Of a stretch of 64,000 bases of DNA, positions 9,519-18,545 are shown piece by piece. The stretch spans positions 62,001 to 126,000 of the forward strand of contig DAIDMK010000001.1 of NCBI GenBank assembly GCA_027449025.1, given 5' to 3'. Made by a program: the position numbers and the translations under genes. Numbering within the stretch: the stretch's first letter is position 1; every line of letters starts with the position of its first letter. The notes under the pieces were generated by a model. The model did no database searches. It saw nothing but the letters and a program-made list of their open reading frames with translations, and was not told where the DNA came from. This stretch comes from Lutibacter sp. GTDB taxonomy: Bacteria > Bacteroidota > Bacteroidia > Flavobacteriales > Flavobacteriaceae.

Positions 9519-10073
9519 ATGAAGAACATTTTAAAAATTACGATAGCATTGGCTTTTTTATTCACGCTTTCATCTTGTTGGTTGGATAAAACAAAGCGGA
9601 ATTACCAATATATGCCAGACATGTATAAGCCTGTTGGTTATGAAACCTTTTCTGTAAACCCAAATTATGCAAATGGTATGACCAGCCAACTTCCTGTTGA
9701 AGGCACTATTGCTCGCGGAAAAGTACCTTATGATTATCCAAATACAACAGAAGGTTATAATGACGCACTAGTAAATTTGAAAAATCCATTGGAGGTAAAT
9801 GAAGAGAATTTAGCGAACGGTAAAGCAATGTTCACCATATATTGTATTTCTTGTCACGGTTCTGCTGGGGCAGGTGATGGTGAATTGGTAAAAAGAGATA
9901 AATTTGTAGGAATTCCTAACTATAAAGATAGACCAATAACTGAGGGCAGTATTTACCATGTTATCTTTTACGGAAGAAACCTAATGGGATCTCATTCTGG
10001 TCAATTAACAGAAAAAGAACGTTGGCAAGTGACTATGTACGTGCAACAACTTAGAAACGAACTATTAAAATAA
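9519..10073 (+). CDS. actE: Alternative complex III subunit ActE, monoheme cytochrome c lipoprotein
   Basis: 184 aa with a lipoprotein signal peptide (hydrophobic stretch then LSSC, Cys about residue 20) and one heme motif, CISCHG, at about residue 112. The GAGDG and NLMGSHSGQLTEKERW segments are typical of ActE; the Met after the domain is a likely axial ligand. It is the membrane-anchored periplasmic electron exit of alternative complex III. It sits between actD and actF with short gaps. Confidence 0.92.
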   Translation: MKNILKITIALAFLFTLSSCWLDKTKRNYQYMPDMYKPVGYETFSVNPNYANGMTSQLPVEGTIARGKVPYDYPNTTEGYNDALVNLKNPLEVNEENLANGKAMFTIYCISCHGSAGAGDGELVKRDKFVGIPNYKDRPITEGSIYHVIFYGRNLMGSHSGQLTEKERWQVTMYVQQLRNELLK

Positions 10074-10101
10074 CACTTTTACTAAGATAGAATTTAAAAA
10101 T

Positions 10102-11415
10102 ATGTATACCTTTTCAAGTAAATTAAAAACATTATCATTAGCATTAATGGTTATTGGACTTTTAGGAGTTGGTTATGGATTTTTATCTGCACCTGCATCA
10201 GTAGATGAAGTTAAAGTGCTATTGCAAGAAAGTCATAATGCACATGGTGAAGTTGCTACAACCGACGGTCAAACAGTGGCAGAAAGCAGCAATGCTGTAC
10301 AATCTGAAGAAGCCCATGCAGCGCATGTATATCATTTATTAAAAAACAAACCTTGGTCGTCACTATACGTTGCCTTGTTTTTCTTTTTTATGATATCATT
10401 GGGAACACTCGCATTTTATGCTATTCAACATGCGTCACAAGCTGGATGGTCAATAGTTTTGTTTCGGGTAATGGAAGGAATCACGGCGTATTTACCTGTC
10501 GGCGGAATATTGTTATTTGTATTTTTTGTGCTTTCAGCCGCACATATGAATCATTTGTTTGTTTGGATGGATCCTGAAGTAGTTGCCAATGATGCGTTAA
10601 TTCAGAATAAAGCAGGCTATTTAAATGTACCATTCTTTTTGGTTAGAGCCGCTATTTATATTCTTGGTTGGATATTGTATCGCAATTATGCTAGAAAAAT
10701 GACCCTTAAACAAGATGCTTCATCTGACTTGAGCAACTACAGAAAATTGTTTAAAAGTTCAGCAGCATTTTTAGTGTTTTTCCTAGTAACTGAATCAATG
10801 ATGTCTTGGGACTGGATTATGTCTTTAGATCCGCATTGGTATAGCACATTATTTGGTTGGTATGTATTCTCAGGCCTAATAGTTTCAGCAATTACAACCA
10901 TCGCATTGGTTGCAATTTATTTAAAAGGAAATGGCTATTTGGAATTTGTAAACGATAGCCACTTACACGATTTAGCCAAATATATGTTTGGATTTAGTAT
11001 TTTTTGGGCCTATTTATGGTTCTCGCAGTTTATGTTGATTTGGTATGCAAATATCCCTGAAGAAGTAACTTATTTTGTGTCCAGATTCAACGAATATAAA
11101 GTTCCGTTTTTAGGAATGGTTGTTTTAAACTTTGTTTTTCCGCTATTAATATTAATGAATAGCGATTATAAACGTGTTCCTTGGTTTATTGTAACTGCTG
11201 GTATTGTTGTATTAATTGGACATTATATTGATGTTTTTGTGATGATTATGCCCGCAACAGTTGGAGACCAATGGTTTATTGGCATTTCTGAAATAAGTTC
11301 AGTATTGCTTGTTTTGGGTATTTTCATTTATGTGGTATTTAATGCCTTGACAAAAGCACCATTATTGGCAAAAGGAAATCCTTTCATCAAAGAAAGTGAA
11401 CATTTTCATTATTAA
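10102..11415 (+). CDS. actF: Alternative complex III subunit ActF, quinol-binding-like membrane subunit
   Basis: 437 aa, about ten transmembrane helices with a soluble loop rich in His/Ala near residues 45-75. It is homologous to ActC/NrfD-type subunits and forms the second half of the membrane core. Segments such as MSWDWIMSLDPHWYSTLFGWY and the FPLLILMNSDYKR end-region are typical of the family annotated as quinol:cytochrome c oxidoreductase quinone-binding subunit 2. Last gene of the act operon: a hairpin with T-run follows before coxB. Confidence 0.93.
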   Translation: MYTFSSKLKTLSLALMVIGLLGVGYGFLSAPASVDEVKVLLQESHNAHGEVATTDGQTVAESSNAVQSEEAHAAHVYHLLKNKPWSSLYVALFFFFMISLGTLAFYAIQHASQAGWSIVLFRVMEGITAYLPVGGILLFVFFVLSAAHMNHLFVWMDPEVVANDALIQNKAGYLNVPFFLVRAAIYILGWILYRNYARKMTLKQDASSDLSNYRKLFKSSAAFLVFFLVTESMMSWDWIMSLDPHWYSTLFGWYVFSGLIVSAITTIALVAIYLKGNGYLEFVNDSHLHDLAKYMFGFSIFWAYLWFSQFMLIWYANIPEEVTYFVSRFNEYKVPFLGMVVLNFVFPLLILMNSDYKRVPWFIVTAGIVVLIGHYIDVFVMIMPATVGDQWFIGISEISSVLLVLGIFIYVVFNALTKAPLLAKGNPFIKESEHFHY

Positions 11416-11442
11416 AATCATAAATATAATATAGATAAAGAG

Positions 11443-11474
11443 TCCTGAAGTTTAAATATTCAGGATTTTTTTTA
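11443..11474 (+). terminator. Terminator between actF and coxB
   Basis: TCCTGAA (11443-11449) pairs with TTCAGGA (11459-11465) and a run of eight T follows. The T-run merges into the coxB -7 box. Confidence 0.75.
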
Positions 11475-11480
11475 TATTTG
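11473..11480 (+). promoter_or_regulatory. -7 box of a separate coxBA promoter
   Basis: TATATTTG is a perfect TAnnTTTG element, 29 bases before the coxB ATG at 11510. It directly abuts the T-run of the act operon terminator, so coxBA appears to be its own transcription unit. Confidence 0.6.
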
Positions 11481-11509
11481 ACATTACTATAACTACTATC
11501 TAAAAAAAC

Positions 11510-12517
11510 ATGACTGCATTATTTTATATTTTACTCGTAATTGCAATAGGTATTGCAATGTGGCAAATAATAAGTATTTTTAATTTGAAAGGCGTAATTG
11601 CCACAGAAAAGGATAACAATACCCAAGGAATTTTATTTGCGATTTTTGGAATTTTCTTTTACGGATTAATGATATTTTCATTTTGGAAATACTCTGTGAT
11701 TCTGTTGCCTGAGTCCGCTTCTATTGAAGGTGCTCGCATTGATAATTTGTATGTGGTAACAATGTTACTTATTTTATCTGTACAGGCAATTACCCAATTC
11801 TTATTGTTTTATTTCGCTTTTAAATACCGTGGAATAAAAGGAAGAAAGGCATTGTTTTATGCGGATAGCCATAAATTAGAAATGATTTGGACCATTATTC
11901 CAGCAGTTGTTCTTGCTGGTTTGGTGCTTTACGGACTTTCAGTTTGGAATGATGTTATGGATGCTTCTGATGCAGATAACCCTTTAATTGTTGAATTATA
12001 TGCCAAACAATTTCAATGGGAAGCCCGGTACGCTGGAGCCGACAATGAATTGGGGCGAGCCAATGTGCGCAATATAAAAGGGATCAATACAATGGGAGTT
12101 GATATGACCGATAAAAATTCAATCGATGATATTCCAACCAGAGAATTGCATTTACCAAAAGGGCGACAAGTTATTTTTAAGTTTCGATCTCAAGACGTTT
12201 TGCATTCCGCATATATGCCACATTTTAGAGCGCAAATGAACTGTGTGCCAGGAATGGTGACCCAGTTTTCTTTTACGCCAAATATGACTACACAAGAAAT
12301 GAGAGCTAATAAAAAAACCATCGCAAAAGTTGAAGGGATAAATAAAATAAGAGCAGAAAAAGGTGAAGATATTTATGAATTTGATTATTTACTTCTTTGC
12401 AACAAAATTTGTGGCGCTTCACATTACAATATGCAAATGAAGATTATTGTTGAGGAAGAAACTGCATTTAACAGTTGGTTAAGCGGTCAAAAAACAATTG
12501 CTGAAGTTGTACAATAA
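11510..12517 (+). CDS. coxB: Cytochrome c oxidase subunit II (CuA domain)
   Basis: 335 aa. Three N-terminal hydrophobic helices (one more than the usual two) precede the periplasmic cupredoxin domain. The CuA site is intact: a histidine in DVLHSAYMPHFRAQMNCVPG and the CNKICGASHYNM block, which fits C-x3-C-x3-H-x2-M. There is no fused cytochrome c domain, which fits direct electron delivery by alternative complex III. Forms the aa3-type terminal oxidase with CoxA encoded 33 bases downstream. No coxC follows in the window. Confidence 0.93.
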   Translation: MTALFYILLVIAIGIAMWQIISIFNLKGVIATEKDNNTQGILFAIFGIFFYGLMIFSFWKYSVILLPESASIEGARIDNLYVVTMLLILSVQAITQFLLFYFAFKYRGIKGRKALFYADSHKLEMIWTIIPAVVLAGLVLYGLSVWNDVMDASDADNPLIVELYAKQFQWEARYAGADNELGRANVRNIKGINTMGVDMTDKNSIDDIPTRELHLPKGRQVIFKFRSQDVLHSAYMPHFRAQMNCVPGMVTQFSFTPNMTTQEMRANKKTIAKVEGINKIRAEKGEDIYEFDYLLLCNKICGASHYNMQMKIIVEEETAFNSWLSGQKTIAEVVQ

Positions 12518-12550
12518 AAATTAACTACTACTTACTAAAAAAAATATAAT

Positions 12551-14302
12551 ATGTCAAATCATCACCACAAAGAAACGTTTATTACAAAATACGTTTTTAG
12601 TACTGACCATAAAATGATTTCAAAACAGTATCTAGTTACCGGTATTTTTATGGGAATTATTGGGGTCTTTATGTCAATGTTGTTCAGATTACAAATTGCT
12701 TGGCCAGATACTTCTTTTAGTATTATCGAGGCTTTTTTAGGTCGCCATCAAGATGGAGGCGTTATGTCTCCAGATATTTACTTGGCAATAGTTACTATTC
12801 ACGGTACCATTATGGTTTTCTTCGTTTTAACTGCAGGTTTAAGCGGAACATTTAGTAATTTACTAATACCATTACAAATTGGCGCACGTGATATGGCTTC
12901 AGGATTTTTAAATATGGTGTCTTATTGGTTATTCTTTTTGTCAAGTGTAATTATGCTTTCTTCACTTTTTGTTGAAGCAGGACCTGCTGCAGCCGGTTGG
13001 ACAATTTATCCGCCATTGAGTGCTTTACCTCAGGCCATTCCAGGATCTGGAATGGGAATGACACTTTGGTTGATTTCAATGGCAATATTTATTGCTTCTT
13101 CTTTAATGGGTTCGTTAAATTACATTGTAACAGTAATTAATTTAAGAACTGTTGGGATGACAATGACAAAATTGCCTCTAACAATTTGGGCGTTTTTTGT
13201 GACGGCCATTATTGGGGTGGTTTCATTTCCTGTATTGCTTTCTGCTGCCTTATTGTTAATTTTTGACAGAAGTTTTGGAACTTCATTTTATTTATCAGAT
13301 ATATTTATTCAAGGAGAAGTTTTGCATTACCAAGGTGGTTCTCCTGTTTTGTTTGAGCATTTATTTTGGTTCTTGGGTCATCCTGAAGTGTATATTGTTA
13401 TATTGCCTGCTATGGGTATTGTTTCTGAAATTATTGCTTGTAATTCAAGAAAGCCTATTTTTGGTTACAGAGCCATGATTGGTTCAATTATGGCCATCGC
13501 ATTTTTATCGACAATTGTTTGGGGACATCATATGTTTGTGTCTGGAATGAATCCCTTTTTAGGTTCTGTATTTACATTTACAACCTTATTAATTGCGATT
13601 CCTTCCGCAGTAAAAGCTTTTAACTGGATTACAACATTGTGGAAAGGAAATCTTCAAATGAATCCGGCAATGCTATTTTCCATTGGATTTGTTTCTACGT
13701 TTATTTCTGGAGGTTTAACAGGCTTGGTACTTGGGGACAGTGCATTAGATATTAATGTCCACGATACTTATTTTGTGGTTGCCCACTTTCACTTGGTAAT
13801 GGGTGTATCGGCTATTTACGGAATGTTTGCTGGTGTTTATCATTGGTTTCCTAAAATGTATGGTAGAATGATGAATAAAGCATTGGGCTATTGGCATTTT
13901 TGGTTTACTGTGATAGCGGCTTACGGTGTTTTCTTCCCTATGCACTTTGTTGGATTGGCAGGTTTGCCAAGAAGATATTACGCCAATACCGCATTTCCGT
14001 TATTTGACGATGTTGCCGACGTAAATATAGTAATTACCATGTTTGCCATTTTGGGCGGTGCAGCACAAATCATTTTCTTAACAAATTTCTTTATCAGTAT
14101 TTATAAAGGCAAAAAGGCAACACAAAATCCTTGGAAATCAAACACGTTGGAGTGGACAACTCCTGTTGCACATGTTCATGGAAACTGGCCTGGCGAACTT
14201 CCTGCAGTTCATCGTTGGCCTTATGATTATAGCAAACCTGGGCATGCAGAAGATTATGTTTCTCAAATTACGCCTTTATATGACGGGGAAGAGGAATCTT
14301 AA
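12551..14302 (+). CDS. coxA: Cytochrome c oxidase subunit I (aa3 type)
   Basis: 583-aa heme-copper oxidase catalytic subunit with about twelve helices. The CuB/crosslink motif is FLGHPEVYIVILP, followed by the CuB histidines GHHMF and the heme ligands in HDTYFVVAHFHLVMG. Glu and Tyr in HPEVY indicate an A1-type enzyme. It reduces O2 to water and pumps protons in the inner membrane. Ends the coxBA unit at a strong bidirectional terminator. Assembly factors and subunit III must be encoded elsewhere. Confidence 0.96.
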   Translation: MSNHHHKETFITKYVFSTDHKMISKQYLVTGIFMGIIGVFMSMLFRLQIAWPDTSFSIIEAFLGRHQDGGVMSPDIYLAIVTIHGTIMVFFVLTAGLSGTFSNLLIPLQIGARDMASGFLNMVSYWLFFLSSVIMLSSLFVEAGPAAAGWTIYPPLSALPQAIPGSGMGMTLWLISMAIFIASSLMGSLNYIVTVINLRTVGMTMTKLPLTIWAFFVTAIIGVVSFPVLLSAALLLIFDRSFGTSFYLSDIFIQGEVLHYQGGSPVLFEHLFWFLGHPEVYIVILPAMGIVSEIIACNSRKPIFGYRAMIGSIMAIAFLSTIVWGHHMFVSGMNPFLGSVFTFTTLLIAIPSAVKAFNWITTLWKGNLQMNPAMLFSIGFVSTFISGGLTGLVLGDSALDINVHDTYFVVAHFHLVMGVSAIYGMFAGVYHWFPKMYGRMMNKALGYWHFWFTVIAAYGVFFPMHFVGLAGLPRRYYANTAFPLFDDVADVNIVITMFAILGGAAQIIFLTNFFISIYKGKKATQNPWKSNTLEWTTPVAHVHGNWPGELPAVHRWPYDYSKPGHAEDYVSQITPLYDGEEES

Positions 14303-14314
14303 AAATTAAAACAT

Positions 14315-14359
14315 AAAATACAAAGACTTTTCAATTTTTTTGAAAAGTCTTTGTATTTT
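14315..14359. terminator. Strong bidirectional terminator between coxA and the FemAB-like gene
   Basis: TACAAAGACTTTTCAA (14319-14334) pairs perfectly with TTGAAAAGTCTTTGTA (14340-14355) around a five-T loop, with flanking A-run and T-run, so it can serve both convergent genes. Confidence 0.85.
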
Positions 14360-14362
14360 GGG

Positions 14363-15466
14363 CTAATTGCTTAGTTCATGCATTTTATATAATTCATAAA
14401 TTTTATGATTATATGGATAATCCCAACACCCCATTCTATGAAATAAATTACCACCAAACCCTTTTTTGTAAATATGAATGCCACGGAGTGGATGTTTTTG
14501 ATCTAAATTGGGAGCGGAACCAAACATATCATATTTTGAACAACCCAGATTTTTAGCCATTTTTATAGATTCCCATTGAAGCGCATAACTTGCCATTAAA
14601 TCTTTATTATTGGAAGAAGAAGCACCATATAAATAAATAGCTTTTTTATTGGATAACACTAAAAACATTGATGCTAAAAAAGCGCCATCCCTTTCAGCCA
14701 TAAGCATTTTTACATTGACGCCACTTTTAGTATTATCTTGATTTTTTATTATAGAAGAAAAGTATTCCTTATGTTGCATTGGAAGGCCTTGTCTTATTGC
14801 TGTTTCTTTATATAAGTTATACCAATTATCAATTTGTTCAATACCATATTCCTTTACTTGAATTCCTTTTTTATGTGCGTTTCGAATGTTATACCTAGTA
14901 TTATATCTCATATTGTAGAGTAAATCCCTTTCCTTTAATGATAAATCTAAAAAGAAAGTATTTTTAGGAAGTATATCTCTAGGACTCTTTTTTAAGTTCC
15001 AATTTTCAGTTTTAAAATTAACTCTAAGCTCTTGAATTTCACTCTGTGGAGGTCCAATCCAATTACCAGTTTCGTCAAAATGATCATCTTCAACTGCCCA
15101 TTGGTTTTGCCACATTAGGTCATATCGAATAAAAACACAATTTGAAGGAAGCTGCAATTTTAATATTTCTGATAGTTGTTCCAAAAACACACCGTGATTT
15201 TCAAAATCTGGCTCTAATTCTGGACCATACGGAACATAAGCATAACAAAGGTTTGCATCGATATATTTTATTAAAACTAAGATATCATCATTTACCGTTA
15301 TTGATGAAGATGTGGAATTGTAAATTAAATCTTTTGAAACGGTTAATTCAAATCCGCAAGGTATAAACCCTTGTTTACTTTTTAATCGCCCCCAAAAGGT
15401 TGTTTGTGGTAGAATATTTGTCGGTCTAATTTCTTCAATTTCTTTCTTCTCTAAACTACAAATCAT
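14363..15466 (-). CDS. FemA/FemB-family aminoacyl-/acyltransferase (GNAT fold)
   Basis: 367 aa. The N-terminal part (QTTFWGRLKSKQGFIPCGFE) and the C-terminal half (MLMAERDGAFLASMFLVLSNKKAIYLYGASSS..., LGCSKYDMFGSAPN, HPLRGIHIYKKGFGG) match the FemAB/FmhB family of tandem GNAT domains. In Gram-positives these add amino acids from aminoacyl-tRNA to the lipid II stem peptide. In Bacteroidetes the same fold is widespread and its acceptor is usually unknown, so a cell-envelope acyl or aminoacyl transfer role is the safe reading. Monocistronic; convergent with coxA. Confidence 0.82.
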   Translation of the reverse strand: MICSLEKKEIEEIRPTNILPQTTFWGRLKSKQGFIPCGFELTVSKDLIYNSTSSSITVNDDILVLIKYIDANLCYAYVPYGPELEPDFENHGVFLEQLSEILKLQLPSNCVFIRYDLMWQNQWAVEDDHFDETGNWIGPPQSEIQELRVNFKTENWNLKKSPRDILPKNTFFLDLSLKERDLLYNMRYNTRYNIRNAHKKGIQVKEYGIEQIDNWYNLYKETAIRQGLPMQHKEYFSSIIKNQDNTKSGVNVKMLMAERDGAFLASMFLVLSNKKAIYLYGASSSNNKDLMASYALQWESIKMAKNLGCSKYDMFGSAPNLDQKHPLRGIHIYKKGFGGNLFHRMGCWDYPYNHKIYELYKMHELSN

Positions 15467-15483
15467 TAATATCTAATTTTTTG

Positions 15484-15491
15484 CAAAAATA
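15484..15491 (-). promoter_or_regulatory. -7 box of the FemAB-like gene
   Basis: TATTTTTG on the minus strand, a perfect TAnnTTTG match, 17 bases upstream of the ATG at 15466. The predicted leader is only about a dozen bases. Confidence 0.5.
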
Positions 15492-15642
15492 AAAAAAAAT
15501 CATTTTTATATAAAATTATAGGCGTATTAAATTGAAGTTTAAAACAAATATCATGGTATATTTTAGTTATCATTGTTGGTGTTTTTGATAAAAATTCTAG
15601 CAACCTATTATTTAGTGCGTTTCTCTATTTTTATATGAATGC

Positions 15643-15676
15643 AATTAATAATTATTAATTATTAATTAATAATTAT
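15643..15676 (+). repeat. AT-only repeat tract upstream of ruvB
   Basis: Three interleaved copies of ATTAATTATTA-like units with local inverted symmetry occupy the region just upstream of the ruvB -7 box. It may be an AT-rich UP-like or bent-DNA element; nothing more is shown by the sequence. Confidence 0.4.
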
Positions 15677-15686
15677 CATACTTCAT

Positions 15687-15694
15687 TATCTTTG
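15687..15694 (+). promoter_or_regulatory. -7 box of ruvB, 5 nt from the start codon
   Basis: TATCTTTG is a perfect TAnnTTTG element and is followed by five T and then the ruvB ATG at 15700. With usual spacing the transcript would begin at or next to the ATG, predicting a leaderless mRNA. Confidence 0.55.
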
Positions 15695-15699
15695 TTTTT

Positions 15700-16722
15700 A
15701 TGAACGAAAACTTAAATCCTGAAAAAAAATCTGCTTCACCTGAAGATTTGGACGTTGAAAAAAAGTTGCGTCCTTTATCATTTGATGATTTTACGGGTCA
15801 GGAACAGGTTATAGACAATCTTAAGATTTTTGTAAAAGCGGCCAATTTAAGAAACGAAGCTTTGGACCACACCTTATTTCATGGACCTCCTGGACTTGGT
15901 AAAACTACTTTGGCCCATATATTAGCGAATGAATTAAATGTTGGACTTAAAATTACTTCAGGTCCTGTATTGGATAAACCAGGAGATTTAGCGGGATTGC
16001 TCACCAACTTAAGCGAACGCGATGTATTATTTATTGATGAAATTCATCGATTAAGTCCAATTGTGGAAGAGTATTTATATTCGGCCATGGAAGATTATCG
16101 CATTGATATTATGATTGAATCTGGACCTAACGCCCGCACAGTTCAAATAGATTTAGAACCTTTCACTTTAATTGGGGCAACTACGCGTTCTGGTTTGTTA
16201 ACGGCACCAATGCGAGCACGTTTTGGAATTAGTAGCCGTTTACAATATTATAATACTGAATTACTGACAACCATTGTACAACGCAGCGCAACTATTTTAA
16301 AAGTGCCTATTTCTATGGAATCAGCCATCGAAATAGCAGGAAGAAGCAGGGGTACGCCAAGAATTGCGAATGCCCTGTTAAGAAGAGTCCGTGATTTTGC
16401 CCAAATTAAAGGAAACGGAAAAATTAGTATTGAAATTGCTAGATATGCACTAAACGCATTAAATGTTGATGCGCATGGCTTGGATGAAATGGATAATAAA
16501 ATACTGACCACAATCATTGATAAGTTCAAAGGTGGCCCTGTTGGAATTAGCACCATTGCAACGGCTGTTGGTGAAAATACCGAAACCATTGAAGAAGTTT
16601 ACGAACCATTTTTGATTCAGGAAGGCTTTATCATGCGAACACCACGCGGACGAGAAGTAACAGAACTTGCCTACAAACATTTAGGGAAAATTAAAGGAAA
16701 TATTCAAGGAGATTTATTTTAG
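15700..16722 (+). CDS. ruvB: Holliday junction branch migration DNA helicase RuvB
   Basis: 340-aa AAA+ motor that, with RuvA, drives branch migration of Holliday junctions before RuvC cleavage. Walker A is GPPGLGKTT (residues about 68-76), Walker B LFIDEIH, sensor [18 protein letters not shown], and the C-terminal winged helix ends [17 protein letters not shown]. The start [10 protein letters not shown] is the usual N terminus in flavobacteria and is preceded by no ribosome-binding sequence, consistent with the adjacent -7 box. It is transcribed alone: the next gene has its own promoter. Confidence 0.96.
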   Translation: MNENLNPEKKSASPEDLDVEKKLRPLSFDDFTGQEQVIDNLKIFVKAANLRNEALDHTLFHGPPGLGKTTLAHILANELNVGLKITSGPVLDKPGDLAGLLTNLSERDVLFIDEIHRLSPIVEEYLYSAMEDYRIDIMIESGPNARTVQIDLEPFTLIGATTRSGLLTAPMRARFGISSRLQYYNTELLTTIVQRSATILKVPISMESAIEIAGRSRGTPRIANALLRRVRDFAQIKGNGKISIEIARYALNALNVDAHGLDEMDNKILTTIIDKFKGGPVGISTIATAVGENTETIEEVYEPFLIQEGFIMRTPRGREVTELAYKHLGKIKGNIQGDLF

Positions 16723-16728
16723 TTTTTA

Positions 16729-16746
16729 TTGTGATGTTCATCACAA
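16729..16746 (+). promoter_or_regulatory. CRP/FNR-type palindrome upstream of the sulP genes
   Basis: TTGTGAT-GTTC-ATCACAA is a perfect inverted repeat that matches the CRP-family pattern TGTGA-N6-TCACA (and TGAT-N4-ATCA of FNR-like proteins). Its centre (16737.5) lies about 41 bases before the start site predicted from the TACTTTTG box at 16766, the class II activator position. The regulator is not encoded in the window. Confidence 0.65.
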
Positions 16747-16765
16747 AACTAAAAATTGTTCACAC

Positions 16766-16773
16766 TACTTTTG
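16766..16773 (+). promoter_or_regulatory. -7 box of the sulP operon
   Basis: TACTTTTG, an exact TAnnTTTG match, 29 bases before the ATG at 16803. No good -33 TTTG is present, which fits dependence on an activator bound at 16729-16746. Confidence 0.6.
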
Positions 16774-16802
16774 ATTGAGTAAAAATTCGAATCTTATTGG
16801 CT

Positions 16803-18545
16803 ATGGATTTAAAAAAAATATTTCCTTTTTTAATTTGGCTACCCTTAGTAAAAAGCACTTGGAAAGATGATTTAATTGCGGGAATTACAGGAACTGTTAT
16901 TGTAATTCCACAAGCAGTAGCTTTCGCATTAATAGCTGGTATGCCACCAGTTTACGGATTTTATATTGCAATGATAGCTCCAATTATTGCGGCACTTTGG
17001 GGATCTTCATATCATTTAATATCAGGTCCTACAACAACAAGCTCAATAGTTGTTTTTGCTATTATCACAAAGTATTATCACCCAGAAAATGAAATAGATT
17101 TATATATTTCTATGACCATTGTTTTATCATTTATGGCTGGAGTTATTAAGTTATTAATGGGGATTTTTAAAATGGGTAAACTTGTTGATTTTGTTTCAAA
17201 CTCCGTTGTAATTGGTTTTACTGCTGGTGCTGGAATTTTAATTGCATTTAAACAGCTAAAACATGTTTTTGGAATAAATGTACCACAAGGTTCCAAGATA
17301 TATGAAGTTGTAAATTATTTAGTTTTACATATTAAAGAAACCAATTTTTATGCTTTAATTGTCGCCTTAGCAACACTTATAATAGCGATACTAATAAAAA
17401 AATTCGTAAAGAAAATTGCAAGATTTAACTTACTCATTGCAATGGTTTTAGGAACTTTTCTTGCTATTTATTTGGGTGGAGAACATTCAGGTATTCAAAC
17501 AGTTGGTTCTATTCCAGGCCATTTGCCTTCTTTTAAAATTCCGGATTTCAGTTTCGATTGGATGCAAAAATTATTTCCTGGGGCAATTGTTTTAGCACTT
17601 TTGGGGTTGGTTGAAGCGATTTCAATTTCAAGAGCTGTTGCTTTACATTCTCATCAAAAATTAAACAATAACCAGGAATTTATTGGGCAAGGATTGTCAA
17701 ATATAATACCTAGTTTTTTCTCTTGTTATGCAAGTTCAGGCTCTTTTACGCGTTCAGGTGTAAACTATCAAGCAGGAGCTAAAACACCTCTTTCTGCAAT
17801 TATTGCAGGTCTGGGTTTAATTGTTGTTTTATTATTTGGAGCTAAATACGCTTCCTATTTACCTAAACCAGCAATGGGAGGAATTATTTTATTGGTGGGG
17901 TATAATTTAATTGATTTTAAACATATAAAACTAATTTATACAAGTAGTAAAAGAGAATTACTTGTATTTAGTTTAACTTTATTAGGGACTTTATTTTTAC
18001 ATTTAGAACAAGCTGTAATTTTAGGTATTGCGGTGTCATTAGTGTTTTATTTGGAACGAACTTCAAAACCGAATGTAGCTGAGTTAGGTTTAAATGAAGA
18101 AAAAAAATTCGTCAATATTATCAGAGATCCTTCGGTAGAAGAATGCCCACAAATAAAAGTGATACGTATTGATGGGTCACTTTATTTTGGTGCTGTTGAA
18201 GAGGTTTCAAATTTTTTCATGAGCATGTATGAAAAACACACCTATAAACATGTTTTAGTTTTATCAAATGGAATTAATTTTATTGATTTGGCAGGGGCTG
18301 AGTGGTTAACCCATGAAGTTAATAAATGGAAGGAAAGAGGTGGTGGAATTTATTTTGTGGGTTTAAAAATTATTAGTCAAGATGTTCTTAATAATGGAGG
18401 TTTTTCTGAAAATATAGGTTACGAAAATTTCTTTAAAGATAAAAATACCGCTATTTCTACAATTTATAAGAAATTAGATAGAAGTATATGTGATAATTGT
18501 ACTATTAAAATTTTTAAAGAGTGTACAAATGAAATTAAGTCTTAA
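16803..18545 (+). CDS. SulP-family anion transporter with STAS domain (first of a pair)
   Basis: SLC26/SulP transporter. The ORF track opens at a TTG (16797), but ATG 16803 gives the family start MDLKKIFPFLIWLP. Membrane part about residues 20-420 with the SulP signature (PQAVAFALIAGMPPVYGFY); the cytoplasmic STAS domain starts near residue 440. In the STAS loop, the usual D-S/T-x-G phospho-acceptor region reads FIDLAGAEWL, so no serine. The tail has a cysteine cluster, CDNCTIKIFKEC. Substrate could be sulfate, sulfite, thiosulfate or bicarbonate; the persulfide-oxidation genes downstream favour a sulfur oxyanion. Overlaps the second sulP by 17 bases. Confidence 0.88.
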   Translation: MDLKKIFPFLIWLPLVKSTWKDDLIAGITGTVIVIPQAVAFALIAGMPPVYGFYIAMIAPIIAALWGSSYHLISGPTTTSSIVVFAIITKYYHPENEIDLYISMTIVLSFMAGVIKLLMGIFKMGKLVDFVSNSVVIGFTAGAGILIAFKQLKHVFGINVPQGSKIYEVVNYLVLHIKETNFYALIVALATLIIAILIKKFVKKIARFNLLIAMVLGTFLAIYLGGEHSGIQTVGSIPGHLPSFKIPDFSFDWMQKLFPGAIVLALLGLVEAISISRAVALHSHQKLNNNQEFIGQGLSNIIPSFFSCYASSGSFTRSGVNYQAGAKTPLSAIIAGLGLIVVLLFGAKYASYLPKPAMGGIILLVGYNLIDFKHIKLIYTSSKRELLVFSLTLLGTLFLHLEQAVILGIAVSLVFYLERTSKPNVAELGLNEEKKFVNIIRDPSVEECPQIKVIRIDGSLYFGAVEEVSNFFMSMYEKHTYKHVLVLSNGINFIDLAGAEWLTHEVNKWKERGGGIYFVGLKIISQDVLNNGGFSENIGYENFFKDKNTAISTIYKKLDRSICDNCTIKIFKECTNEIKS

